Assembly (NCBI RefSeq): GCF_014207985.1
Contig: NZ_JACHMI010000001.1
Span: forward strand, 4,137,001 to 4,201,000
Length of the DNA stretch: 64,000 bases
Origin: Nonomuraea rubra
GTDB lineage: Bacteria > Actinomycetota > Actinomycetes > Streptosporangiales > Streptosporangiaceae
Reading direction: 5' to 3'
Shown: piece after piece, positions 43,760 through 52,016 of the stretch
Numbering within the stretch: the first letter of the stretch is position 1
How the letters are laid out: every line of letters begins with the position of its first letter
Notes under the pieces: model-generated
Database searches by the model: none
Seen by the model: the letters and a program-made list of their open reading frames with translations, nothing else
Told to the model about the DNA's origin: nothing
Made by a program: the position numbers and the translations under genes

Positions 43760-45021
43760 TGGAACTCCTCGTCATCCCCCCGTTCACCGACTTCACCACC
43801 GAGATCGTCCCGCCGCCAGGGGCGGAGGTGCTCGACCTGGGAGCCGGCCTCGTCGAGCGCCTCACCGACCCCGCCCGCCTGCGCGACGGGCCGCACGCCG
43901 CGCTGACCGGGCGGGCGGCGGCCGTCATCGAGCGGGCGGCGTACGACGACGCGCACCTGCGGGCCGTCGGCGCGGCGCTGCGCCTGGCGGGCGACCCCGC
44001 GCTCCGGCTCACCCTCGACGGCCTCGAACTGGCCGAGGGCAGCACGCAGAGCAGCCGCGACGTGCTCGCCGCCGCCGCGAGATGCGAGCTGTTCCGGCCC
44101 GAGGTCGACCAGGCCGTGGAGGCGGCCAAGGAGCGGCGCGTACATGTCGTGGTGGACGGCGAGCGGCAGCTTCCCGCCGCGTTCGCGCTGGTGCGGGCGC
44201 TGGGGGCGGAACGGGTGACGTTGTGCGGGCGGCTCGTGGCCGAGCAGGTGGCGGCGCTGCGGCGGGTTCCGGAGCTGGCCGGGGCCGAGTGGCTGAGCTG
44301 GTCGCCCGAGCGCGTGATCCGTCAGCGCTGGTACGCCGGCGGCTCCCGCACCACCGCGCACCAGGTGACCGGGCCGGCGGCTGCCGTGAACCGGGTGGTG
44401 GGAGCGGCGGTTCCCGCGCACTGGGCGGCCGGGCCGGCGGTTGCCGTGCGGTGGGTGACCGGGGTGGATGTGCCGCCCGTGAGCGGGCCGTGGGCGGGGC
44501 GGCTGGACGCGGTGCGCGTGGCGGCGTTCCCGCTCGACGCGCTGGCCCGCTGCCGTGGGCTGACGATCATCGTGACGCGCATCGACTTCCTGGCCGCCGT
44601 GACCGGGCTGAACGGCATGACCGTCAACCTGCGCCGCCTGCTGGCCGCGATCCCGGTGGCGGCGCCGGTGACGTGCGAGCTGGCGGTGGGGGCGCCGGGG
44701 ATCGACGCGGGCGTCGTGGGCGAGTCGCTGGAGTTGCTGGCGGACGGGCCCGGTGGGGTGCGGCTCGGCGGGTTGCGGCCGTACCGGATGGGGATCCGTA
44801 CGGTCTGGGCCGGGCACAGCGTGCGCTTCCCGCCACGCGCGGGGCACGATCTGACGCGCTGGATCGAGTTCGACGCGCCCGAGACCATGCGTGAGTGGGA
44901 GGTGGCGCGGACGATCAGGACCTGGCGCGACCGGCTGCACGGCCTCCCGCCCGGCCGGCTCGCCGCCTGCACCGTCGCCACGGAGCCGCCGGCGACCGCG
45001 GAGGGTCCGTGGCGACGGTGA
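43759..45021 (+). CDS. Radical-SAM-like protein lacking the Fe-S cysteine motif
   Basis: Protein of 420 residues in the middle of the operon. The N-terminal part resembles the B12-binding-like domain of RiPP radical SAM enzymes (LLVIPPFTDFTTEIVPPPG at the start, later VHVVVDGERQLPAAFALVRALG and RVTLCGRLVAEQVAALRRVPEL). The C-terminal part recalls the end of their barrel (VTCELAVGAPGIDAGVVGESLELLA, VRLGGLRPYRM). Between them, where CxxxCxxC should stand, is a repeated Ala/Val linker (about 197-230) with no cysteine. So it is probably a pseudo-enzyme, scaffold or new activity. Overlaps: 1 base upstream, 13 bases downstream. Confidence 0.65.
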   Translation: MELLVIPPFTDFTTEIVPPPGAEVLDLGAGLVERLTDPARLRDGPHAALTGRAAAVIERAAYDDAHLRAVGAALRLAGDPALRLTLDGLELAEGSTQSSRDVLAAAARCELFRPEVDQAVEAAKERRVHVVVDGERQLPAAFALVRALGAERVTLCGRLVAEQVAALRRVPELAGAEWLSWSPERVIRQRWYAGGSRTTAHQVTGPAAAVNRVVGAAVPAHWAAGPAVAVRWVTGVDVPPVSGPWAGRLDAVRVAAFPLDALARCRGLTIIVTRIDFLAAVTGLNGMTVNLRRLLAAIPVAAPVTCELAVGAPGIDAGVVGESLELLADGPGGVRLGGLRPYRMGIRTVWAGHSVRFPPRAGHDLTRWIEFDAPETMREWEVARTIRTWRDRLHGLPPGRLAACTVATEPPATAEGPWRR

Positions 45022-46898
45022 TTTCGTGGGCGGTTCCCGCTGGGCGGGGGGAGCTGGTCGTGGAGCTGTGTCCGTGGTTTCTGCTGCGGACCACCGGGCT
45101 GCCGGTGGCGCTGCTCGATGGGCTCGGCCATCCCGACCTGCGGCGGCTCAGCGAACGGCTGCTCGCCGCCGAACGCCGGCTGGCCGCCGAGCGGCGCTGC
45201 TTCGAGCGGCTGGCCGGACCGATGCGTGGCAGCGTTCTGCGGCTCGCCCCCGAGCGGCGGGCCCAGGCCAGGCGGTGCGTCAGGAGCGTACGCGCCGGGA
45301 TGCCACTGACCGGGGACGAGCTGGGGCTGCTGGAGTCGCTGGGGCTGGGGGAGTGGGCGCGGCGCTGGCAGTCCGCCGTGGTCGTGGCGGGCGCGGCACG
45401 GGTGGCGGCCAGGAGCGCGTACGCCGCCGCCCGGCTCGTGACCCGGCGCAAGGTCGCCGAGGCGTACGACGACGAGTCCGTACGGCAGGCGGCCTTCCTC
45501 GCCGACCCCGGTTTCTACCAGGCGATCGTGCGGCATCCGCTGGCCCGGAGGCCGGGAGACGGCACGGCGAGGCGTTCCCGCCTGCTCACCGCGGCCGCTC
45601 ACCGGCAGCTGCGGCGCTTAACGGTGGGAGGTCAGGGCGGGCCTGTCCTGTACGCGCGGTTCGAGCCGCACGGCGGCGGGGCGTTGCGCGTGGGCGAGCC
45701 GGGGCCCCAGCGGGTGGTCGTCGAGGTGGGTGACTGGCTGGCCCGGCACCTCGGGGACGCCAGCCGGGCGGAGGAACTGCGCGCCCGGTACGCGAGCACG
45801 CCCTGGCCCCAGCGCGTCCAGCACTACGAGGCCGCCCGCCTCGCGGCACTCGACCCCGCCGATGCGGCCCCCGACCTCGTCGAGGGGCGCGGTTCTCAAG
45901 AGGACGGAACGCGTGACGGCGGTGAGGCGCCGGTGCTCGGCAGGCGGGCCGGGGCACAGGGCCGGCCTCATCCGCACGGCTGGGCCGGGCGCGGCGGTGG
46001 GTGGGGACCGCAGCGCCACGACGTCTTCCGCGAGGAGCGCTCCAGCCCGTACAGCGAGCGCGTCACGATCGGCGGCGAGGCGCTGGCCGGACTACGGGAA
46101 GCACTGACGGTGGTGCTGCCCCTGTGGCACCTGGCCACGCTGCTCGACGGCGAGCCCGCCCGCGCGAGCGCGCTCGCCACCACCCTGGCCGGGCTCGCGG
46201 CCGAGGCGCCGGGCGGTCAGGACGCCATCCGGCTGACCGCCCAGGACGTGGCCCGCGCCACCGCCGGCCTGTGGGATCTCGTCCAGGACCGCCCCGGCGG
46301 CCTCCACCTCCCCGGCCCCGAGCTGATGGCCGTCGGCCCGCGCCTGGGCGAGGCGGCGTGGCTGCTGTGCGGCCTCCGGGACGACTGCCGTCCCCTGTAC
46401 GAGGGCCTCCACGCCAGGCTGCACTCCGCACCCAGCACGCTCCGCGACGCACTCCCCGCCCCCGGGCCGGCCGCCACGGCACTCCCCGCGCCCGGGCCGG
46501 CGGCCACGCGCCCGCAGCCGCCGCCCGAGATCGACCTCGGCGCCCACACCCCCCGCATCCTGATCGACGACCTGATCTACCAGCGGGCCCGCTGGCGCGT
46601 CCACCTCCCGAGGGAACGCGGCGCCGACGCCTTCGACCGCTGGCTCGCCATCCACCGCCTGCGCCGCGAACGATCCCTGCCCCGCCACGTCTTCGTCCAC
46701 CACCCCGCCGGCCCCCGCCCCTGCTACGTCGACTTCTGCGACCCGTTCGCGGTCGAGGAGCTGGCCAGGCAGGAACCGGCCGAGGTGCTGATCACCGAGA
46801 TGCTGCCCGTCCCCGGGCAGCTCTGGTGGCGGGTGGACGGCCGGGAGCAGTGCGCGGAGCTGCGGCTGGGCTGCGTCGTACGGCCCGCCGCCCGGTAA
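45009..46898 (+). CDS. Second, divergent LanB-like protein
   Basis: Protein of 629 residues. LanB-type landmarks are LCPWFLLRTTGLPVALL (about 20-36), YDDESVRQAAFLADPGFYQAIVRHPL (about 153-178) and a C-terminal RHVFVHHPAGPRPCYVDFCDPFAVEEL followed by VLITEMLPVPGQLWWR. The motif seen as GPVNYG in the first LanB-like protein is degraded here to GPVLYARF, so tRNA-dependent activity may be lost. Two low-complexity inserts are present (about 295-350, and a duplicated LPAPGPAAT near 480-500). GTG 45009 has GGAGG just upstream. It may form a complex with the first LanB-like protein. Confidence 0.72.
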   Translation: MATVISWAVPAGRGELVVELCPWFLLRTTGLPVALLDGLGHPDLRRLSERLLAAERRLAAERRCFERLAGPMRGSVLRLAPERRAQARRCVRSVRAGMPLTGDELGLLESLGLGEWARRWQSAVVVAGAARVAARSAYAAARLVTRRKVAEAYDDESVRQAAFLADPGFYQAIVRHPLARRPGDGTARRSRLLTAAAHRQLRRLTVGGQGGPVLYARFEPHGGGALRVGEPGPQRVVVEVGDWLARHLGDASRAEELRARYASTPWPQRVQHYEAARLAALDPADAAPDLVEGRGSQEDGTRDGGEAPVLGRRAGAQGRPHPHGWAGRGGGWGPQRHDVFREERSSPYSERVTIGGEALAGLREALTVVLPLWHLATLLDGEPARASALATTLAGLAAEAPGGQDAIRLTAQDVARATAGLWDLVQDRPGGLHLPGPELMAVGPRLGEAAWLLCGLRDDCRPLYEGLHARLHSAPSTLRDALPAPGPAATALPAPGPAATRPQPPPEIDLGAHTPRILIDDLIYQRARWRVHLPRERGADAFDRWLAIHRLRRERSLPRHVFVHHPAGPRPCYVDFCDPFAVEELARQEPAEVLITEMLPVPGQLWWRVDGREQCAELRLGCVVRPAAR

Positions 46899-46975
46899 TT
46901 CGGTTGCCGCGCCGCACCGGCGCCTGGTGTACTCCCGGACTGGAAGCACGCCCTACCACCGCGAGGAGGCCCCCG

Positions 46976-47077
46976 ATGGCTGAAGCGTTCGTGAACCCTC
47001 AGCTCAGTGACACCTCCAGCGCAAAGGGCATGACGCTTCTTGAGATCGTTCGATCCGGAGACCTCAGCATCACCTAG
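46976..47077 (+). CDS. Candidate RiPP precursor / scaffold peptide, 33 residues
   Basis: A short gene with a near-perfect ribosome site (GAGGAGG, 7 bases before ATG 46976). It encodes a 33-residue peptide beginning MAEAFVNPQLSDTSS and ending GMTLLEIVRSGDLSIT. The base composition is closer to average than in its neighbours. It contains eight Ser/Thr residues and no Cys, so lanthionine rings are excluded. LLEIVRSGDLSI looks like an amphipathic leader helix that a LanB recognition element could bind. It sits between the second LanB-like gene and the exporter genes, the usual place for a precursor. Confidence 0.68.
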   Translation: MAEAFVNPQLSDTSSAKGMTLLEIVRSGDLSIT

Positions 47078-48782
47078 TTCCTCCGTCCTCCGGCTGCTCC
47101 GCCCGGGACCGGGCGCCGCCGCGGCTCTCGCCGCCGCGATCGCCGCCGCGACCGCGCTCCCGCTGGCCGCGCCGCAGGTGACCCGGAGGTTCGTCGACGA
47201 CGCCATCGGCGGCGCGAGCATCCGGCACCTGACCTTGGTCGCCCTCGGCTACCTCGCGCTCGCCGTGGCGGGCCAGGCGGCCAGGATGGTGACCGCGTGG
47301 CTGGCCGGCAGGCTCGCCTGGGACGGAACCAACCGCCTGCGCGAACGCCTCACCGGCCACGCGCTCGGCCTCGACCTGGCCTTCCACGGCCGCCACACCC
47401 CCGGCGAGCTGATCGAGCGGGTGGACGGCGACGTCGTGGCGGTCGCCGACTTCGTCGTGGCGTTCCTGCTGGACGTCGTGGCCAGCGTGCTGCTCCTGGC
47501 GGGAGTGGTCGTCGTCGTGTTCGCCGTCGACTGGCGCATCGGGGCCGCGCTGCTGGCGTACTGCCTGATCGTCGGGTACGGCATGGCCCGCGCCCAGCGG
47601 CTGGCCGTGCCGTCGGCGGCCCGCGCGCGAGCCGCGAGCGCCACCCTGTTCGGCACCCTCGAAGAGCGGTTCGCCGGCGCCGAGGACATCAGGGCCAACG
47701 GCGCGGGCGAGCACACCGTGCGCCGCTTCCACCAGGTCGCCGCCGCCCTCTTCCGCGCCGAGAACCGCGACGCCCGCATCGGCACCACGCTGCTCGCCGG
47801 CACCTCCGTGGCCTTCGCCGCCGGCACGGCCGTCATGCTGGCGCTGGCCGCGTGGACCGTCGAGACGGGCACGCTCACGGTGGGCACGGCCGTGCTGCTC
47901 TTCCAGTACACGCTCATGGTGCGGGCGCCGTTCGAGCGGCTCATCGACCAGATCAGGCAGTACCAGGCGGCCCTGGCCGGCCTGGCCCGCATCGCGGCCC
48001 TGCTCGCCGAGCGGCCCGCGCTGACCCCCGGCACGCGCCCGCTGCCGGGTACCGGGCCGCTCGGCCTGCGCGTCGAAGGCGTCGCGTTCTCCTACCCGGA
48101 CGACGACGAGCAGGTGCTGTCCGGCATCGACGTCACGCTGGCGCCCGGCGAGACGCTGGGCCTGGTCGGGCGGACGGGCAGCGGCAAGACCACCCTGGCC
48201 AGGCTCGTGCTGCGGCTGCACGACCCCGTCGAGGGCGCCGTCCGCGTCGGCGGCGTGGACCTGCGCGAGGCCGACCCCCGCTCGCTGCGCGCCAGGATCG
48301 GCGTGGTCACCCAGGACGTGCAGCTGTTCGCGGCGAGCGTGCGCGACAACCTGACGCTGTTCAGGCCGTCGCCGGGCGACGAGCGGCTGATGGAGGTGCT
48401 GCAGGCGGTCGGGCTCGACGAGTGGGCGGCCGGGCTGCCCGACGGGCTCGACACCGAGCTGCGCGGCTTGTCGGCGGGGCAGGGGCAGCTCCTGGCGTTC
48501 GCGCGGGCGTTCCTCGCCGATCCCGGGCTCGTCGTCCTGGACGAGGCGTCCAGCCGCCTCGACCCCGCCACTGAGCGGCGCATCGAGGACAGCGTCGGCC
48601 GGCTGCTCGAAGGCAGGACCGGCGTGATCATCGCGCACCGCCTGTCGTCCCTGTCCCGGGTGGACAAGATCGCGGTGCTCCACCGCGGCAAGATCGTCGA
48701 GTACGGCCGCCGCGACGAGCTCGCCGCGGACCCGGGCAGCAGGTTCGGCCGGCTGCTCGACCTGGCGGGGGTGGGCCGATGA
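47040..48782 (+). CDS. ABC half-exporter 1 of the LanB-like operon
   Basis: Half-transporter of about 580 residues: six membrane helices (about 20-300) and an ATPase domain with Walker A GRTGSGKTT, a noncanonical signature LSAGQGQ, Walker B LVVLDEASSRLD and IAHRL. There is no C39 peptidase domain, so it does not itself remove a leader. The reading frame opens with TTG 47040, inside the precursor gene in another frame; no better start precedes the first helix, so translation is probably coupled and the exact start is uncertain. It overlaps the next gene by 4 bases. Confidence 0.85.
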   Translation: MRSFDPETSASPSSSVLRLLRPGPGAAAALAAAIAAATALPLAAPQVTRRFVDDAIGGASIRHLTLVALGYLALAVAGQAARMVTAWLAGRLAWDGTNRLRERLTGHALGLDLAFHGRHTPGELIERVDGDVVAVADFVVAFLLDVVASVLLLAGVVVVVFAVDWRIGAALLAYCLIVGYGMARAQRLAVPSAARARAASATLFGTLEERFAGAEDIRANGAGEHTVRRFHQVAAALFRAENRDARIGTTLLAGTSVAFAAGTAVMLALAAWTVETGTLTVGTAVLLFQYTLMVRAPFERLIDQIRQYQAALAGLARIAALLAERPALTPGTRPLPGTGPLGLRVEGVAFSYPDDDEQVLSGIDVTLAPGETLGLVGRTGSGKTTLARLVLRLHDPVEGAVRVGGVDLREADPRSLRARIGVVTQDVQLFAASVRDNLTLFRPSPGDERLMEVLQAVGLDEWAAGLPDGLDTELRGLSAGQGQLLAFARAFLADPGLVVLDEASSRLDPATERRIEDSVGRLLEGRTGVIIAHRLSSLSRVDKIAVLHRGKIVEYGRRDELAADPGSRFGRLLDLAGVGR

Positions 48783-50596
48783 GGCCGGTGATGCTGGTGG
48801 CCACCCGGCTGGCCACGTTCGACCTGCGCCGGTACGTCGTGGGGGCGCTGCTGTGGCTGCCCGTCCACGTGATCCCGCTGGCCGGTGGGCTCGTTCTGCA
48901 GCAGGTCTTCGACCAGATCAGCGGGCACCAGCCGGCCGCTCTGCGGGCCACGTTGTGGTGGTGTGCGGCGTTCGTGGGGGTCGAGCTGGTTCGCGGGCTG
49001 GTGATCGTCGTCGCGTGGACGTACGGCGTGTACTGGTGGAACGCGGCGGCGACCCTGCTGCGTGCCAACGTGCTGCGCTCCGTGCTGACCGCGCGCGGGC
49101 CGGTCGCGGCGCGGATGTCGCACTCCTCGGGTGAGGCCGTCGCGCGGATGCGGGACGACGTGGCCGACGCCGTGGACTTCACCGACGAGAGCGTCAGCCT
49201 GGCGGGGACGACGCTGTTCGCCGTCGTGGCCGTGCCGATCATGGCGTCCGTGGATCCCGTGATCACGGTGGTGCTGGCGCTGCCGATGATCGCGGTCGGG
49301 GTGCTGAGCAGGACGATGCGGCGGGTGGTGGAGCGGCTGCACCGGCGGGCCAGGAGGCTCGGCGCGGCCGTGACGGCGTACGTGGGGGAGGTGTTCGGCG
49401 GTGTGCTGGCGCTCAAGACGGCGGGGGCCGAGGAGGCGGCCCTGGAGCGGTTGCGCGAGCACAACCGGCGGCGGCGCGACGCCGCTGTCAGGGACCGCAT
49501 GGCGACCGACCTGCTGGGTGCCGCGACCACCACGACGATCGAGCTCAGCACCGGGCTCGTGCTGCTGCTCGCCGCGCCCTCCATGCGCGGCGGCGACTTC
49601 ACCGTCGGGGACCTGGCGCTGTTCACCAGCTACATCGGCTGGCTCACCGCGCTGCCCCGCTCGATCGGCACCATCCTGTACCGGCTGCCCCAGGCGGCGG
49701 TCGCCACGGAGCGGCTCACCGGGCTGATGGCGCCGCACGAGGACGCCGGCACCCTGTCAGGCGGCGCCGACGTCTGGCTGCACCGCGACCCGCCGCCCGC
49801 GGCGCCGCCTGCCGAGCCGCCTGCCGGGCCGCCCCTTGCGTCGGCGTCCTCGCACGCCGAGCCGCTGCGGGTGCTCGAAGCGCGTGGGCTCACCGTGCGG
49901 GGAGTGCTGCACGGTGTCGATCTGCGGCTCGAACGCGGGTCGTTCACGGTGGTCACAGGAGCCGTGGGGGCGGGCAAGAGCACGCTGGTACGCGCCCTGC
50001 TCGGCCTCCTGCCGCTGGACGGGGGCACGATCTCGTGGAACGGTGTCCCGGTCGAGGATCCGGGCACGTTCCTCGTCCCGGGGCGCACGGCGTACGCGGG
50101 CCAGGTGCCGCGCCTGTTCTCGGCGACGCTGCGGGAGAACCTGCTGCTCGGCCTGCCCGCGAGCGACGACGACGCCCGGCGGGCGCTGGAGCTGGCGGTG
50201 TTCGAGCAGGACCTGGACGGGATGCCGGACGGGCTCGGCACGGTCGTCGGGCCGCGCGGGGTGCGGCTGTCCGGCGGGCAGGTGCAGCGGGCCACCGCCG
50301 CCCGCGCCCTCGTCCGTGAGCCCGACCTGCTGGTGGTGGACGACCTGTCGTCCGCGCTGGACGTCGAGACCGAGCAGCTGTTGTGGGAGCGGATCGCCGG
50401 GCGCGGGCCGGAGACCGTGCTGGTCGTCTCCCATCGGCAGGCCGCGCTCGAACGGGCCGACCAGGTGATCGTCCTGGACCGGGGGCGCGTCGCCGGGTGC
50501 GGGCGGCTGGGGGAGCTGCTGGAGAGCTGCCCCGAGATGCGGCGGCTGTGGCACGCGGAGCTGATCGCGGAGGCGGAGGAGCGGACCGGCGGCTGA
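48779..50596 (+). CDS. ABC half-exporter 2 of the LanB-like operon
   Basis: Partner half-transporter of 605 residues: six helices, then an ATPase domain with Walker A GAVGAGKST, signature LSGGQVQR and Walker B LLVVDDLSSALD. The catalytic glutamate after Walker B is Asp, so its ATP site is weakened, whereas half-exporter 1 has Glu but an altered signature. That complementary degeneracy is typical of heterodimeric exporters with one working site. A Pro/Ala linker (about 340-360) separates the domains. It is the last gene of the operon. Confidence 0.9.
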   Translation: MRPVMLVATRLATFDLRRYVVGALLWLPVHVIPLAGGLVLQQVFDQISGHQPAALRATLWWCAAFVGVELVRGLVIVVAWTYGVYWWNAAATLLRANVLRSVLTARGPVAARMSHSSGEAVARMRDDVADAVDFTDESVSLAGTTLFAVVAVPIMASVDPVITVVLALPMIAVGVLSRTMRRVVERLHRRARRLGAAVTAYVGEVFGGVLALKTAGAEEAALERLREHNRRRRDAAVRDRMATDLLGAATTTTIELSTGLVLLLAAPSMRGGDFTVGDLALFTSYIGWLTALPRSIGTILYRLPQAAVATERLTGLMAPHEDAGTLSGGADVWLHRDPPPAAPPAEPPAGPPLASASSHAEPLRVLEARGLTVRGVLHGVDLRLERGSFTVVTGAVGAGKSTLVRALLGLLPLDGGTISWNGVPVEDPGTFLVPGRTAYAGQVPRLFSATLRENLLLGLPASDDDARRALELAVFEQDLDGMPDGLGTVVGPRGVRLSGGQVQRATAARALVREPDLLVVDDLSSALDVETEQLLWERIAGRGPETVLVVSHRQAALERADQVIVLDRGRVAGCGRLGELLESCPEMRRLWHAELIAEAEERTGG

Positions 50597-50683
50597 ACGG
50601 GCGCCCCGCGCCCGGCCCGGCGGAGGTGATCGGCCGCCGTGGCTGCTGGCGGAGATGGTCGGGCGCTGAGGCACCATGGAGCT

Positions 50684-51508
50684 GTGACACCAAGCACCAC
50701 GAAGGTGGCGGAGCTGGTCGAGCTGGTCGCCCTCGGGCGGGTGGCCGTGCTCAGCGGGGCCGGGCTGTCGACCGAGTCCGGCATTCCCGACTACCGGGGG
50801 CCGACCGGCCAGGCCAGGCGGGCCGAGCCGATGACGTACCAGCGGTTCGTCGGCAGCGCCGGGGCGCGGCGGCGTTACTGGGCGCGCAGCCACGTCGGCT
50901 GGCGGCAGATCGGCGAGGCCAGGCCCAACGCCGGGCACCGCGCCGTGGCCGAGCTGGAGCGGCGCGGGCTGCTGGCCGGCATCGTCACCCAGAACGTGGA
51001 CGGCCTGCACCAGGCCGCCGGCGCCCGAGGGGTGATCGAGCTGCACGGCGGGCTCGACCGCGTCGTCTGCCTGTCGTGCAGGGAGCGCACCCCGCGCGCG
51101 GAGCTGGAGCGGCGCCTGCGCGAGGCCAACCCGGGCTGGGAGGCCAGCGGGCAGATCAACCCCGACGGCGACGCCGTGCTCACCGACGAGCAGGTGGCCG
51201 GGTTCCGCGTGGTCGGCTGCGCGGGCTGTGACGGCGTGCTCAAACCGGACGTGGTGTTCTTCGGCGAGAACGTGCCCAGGCCGCGCGTGGACGAGTGCTT
51301 CGCCGTCGTGGGCGGGGCGCGGGCGCTGCTCGTGCTCGGGTCGTCGCTGGCGATCAAGTCGGGGCTGCAGTTCGTGACGAAGGCCGCCGCCCTGGGCATC
51401 CCCATCGCCATCGTCAACCAGGGGCCGACCGGCGGCGACGCCGACGCCACGCTCACCCTGGACGCCCCGCTCGGTCCCACGCTGACCGACCTCGCCTCCC
51501 AGCTCTGA
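50684..51508 (+). CDS. Sir2-family NAD-dependent deacetylase (second sirtuin)
   Basis: Sirtuin of 274 residues. NAD loop [27 protein letters not shown], catalytic His in IELHGG, zinc pairs CLSC and CAGC, and [10 protein letters not shown] are all present. It is longer than the 27.8 kb sirtuin, with an insert between the zinc pairs. It probably belongs to another subclass (SIRT4-like style), judged only by pattern. GTG 50684 removes a poorly supported extension. Confidence 0.93.
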   Translation: MTPSTTKVAELVELVALGRVAVLSGAGLSTESGIPDYRGPTGQARRAEPMTYQRFVGSAGARRRYWARSHVGWRQIGEARPNAGHRAVAELERRGLLAGIVTQNVDGLHQAAGARGVIELHGGLDRVVCLSCRERTPRAELERRLREANPGWEASGQINPDGDAVLTDEQVAGFRVVGCAGCDGVLKPDVVFFGENVPRPRVDECFAVVGGARALLVLGSSLAIKSGLQFVTKAAALGIPIAIVNQGPTGGDADATLTLDAPLGPTLTDLASQL

Positions 51509-51624
51509 CCGGCCTGCTGAACACGATCTCCCGGGCGGCGGCCCAGGGGGTCTGGGGGTGGCGGTCCAAGGGGGCGGTCCAGGGGTGGCGGGCGCATCGG
51601 TGCGGGCGCGGCAGAATGGGGCGC

Positions 51625-52008
51625 ATGCCTCCTCGTACGTGCCCGTGCGGCCTGCCCGCTCCCTACCGGGACTGCTGCGGCCGCTTCCACCGGGGCGAGG
51701 CCGCCCCGGCCACCGCCGAGCAGCTCATGCGCTCCCGGTTCAGCGCGTTCGGCGTGGGGGACGAGGCGTACCTGCTGCGCACCTGGCATCCCTCGGCCCG
51801 CCCGCCCCGGCTCGACCTGGACAGGCGGGTCCGATGGGTACGGCTGGAGGTGCTGGAGAGCACCGGCGGCAGCGTCGTGCACACCGAGGGCACCGTCCGC
51901 TTCCGCGCCCACTACCTGGAGCGCGGGAAGCCGGGCGAGATGGAGGAGCACAGCAGGTTCGTACGCCTCGACGGCCGCTGGGTCTACGCGGGAGCGCTGA
52001 ACGGATAG
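51625..52008 (+). CDS. YchJ-family (UPF0225) protein with zinc motif
   Basis: Small protein of 127 residues. The N-terminal CPCGLPAPYRDCCGRFHRGE is the SEC-C-like zinc motif with four Cys, followed by AEQLMRSRFSAFGVGDEAYLLRTWHPSARPP, an NTF2-like fold. The role of YchJ proteins is not established. It appears to be a single gene convergent with the secreted protein downstream. Confidence 0.9.
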   Translation: MPPRTCPCGLPAPYRDCCGRFHRGEAAPATAEQLMRSRFSAFGVGDEAYLLRTWHPSARPPRLDLDRRVRWVRLEVLESTGGSVVHTEGTVRFRAHYLERGKPGEMEEHSRFVRLDGRWVYAGALNG

Positions 52009-52016
52009 CCGCCCTG

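Noticed and set aside
44895..45008. Longer N terminus for the second LanB-like protein
   Set aside because: The extension lies inside the previous gene, while GTG 45009 has GGAGG at good distance.
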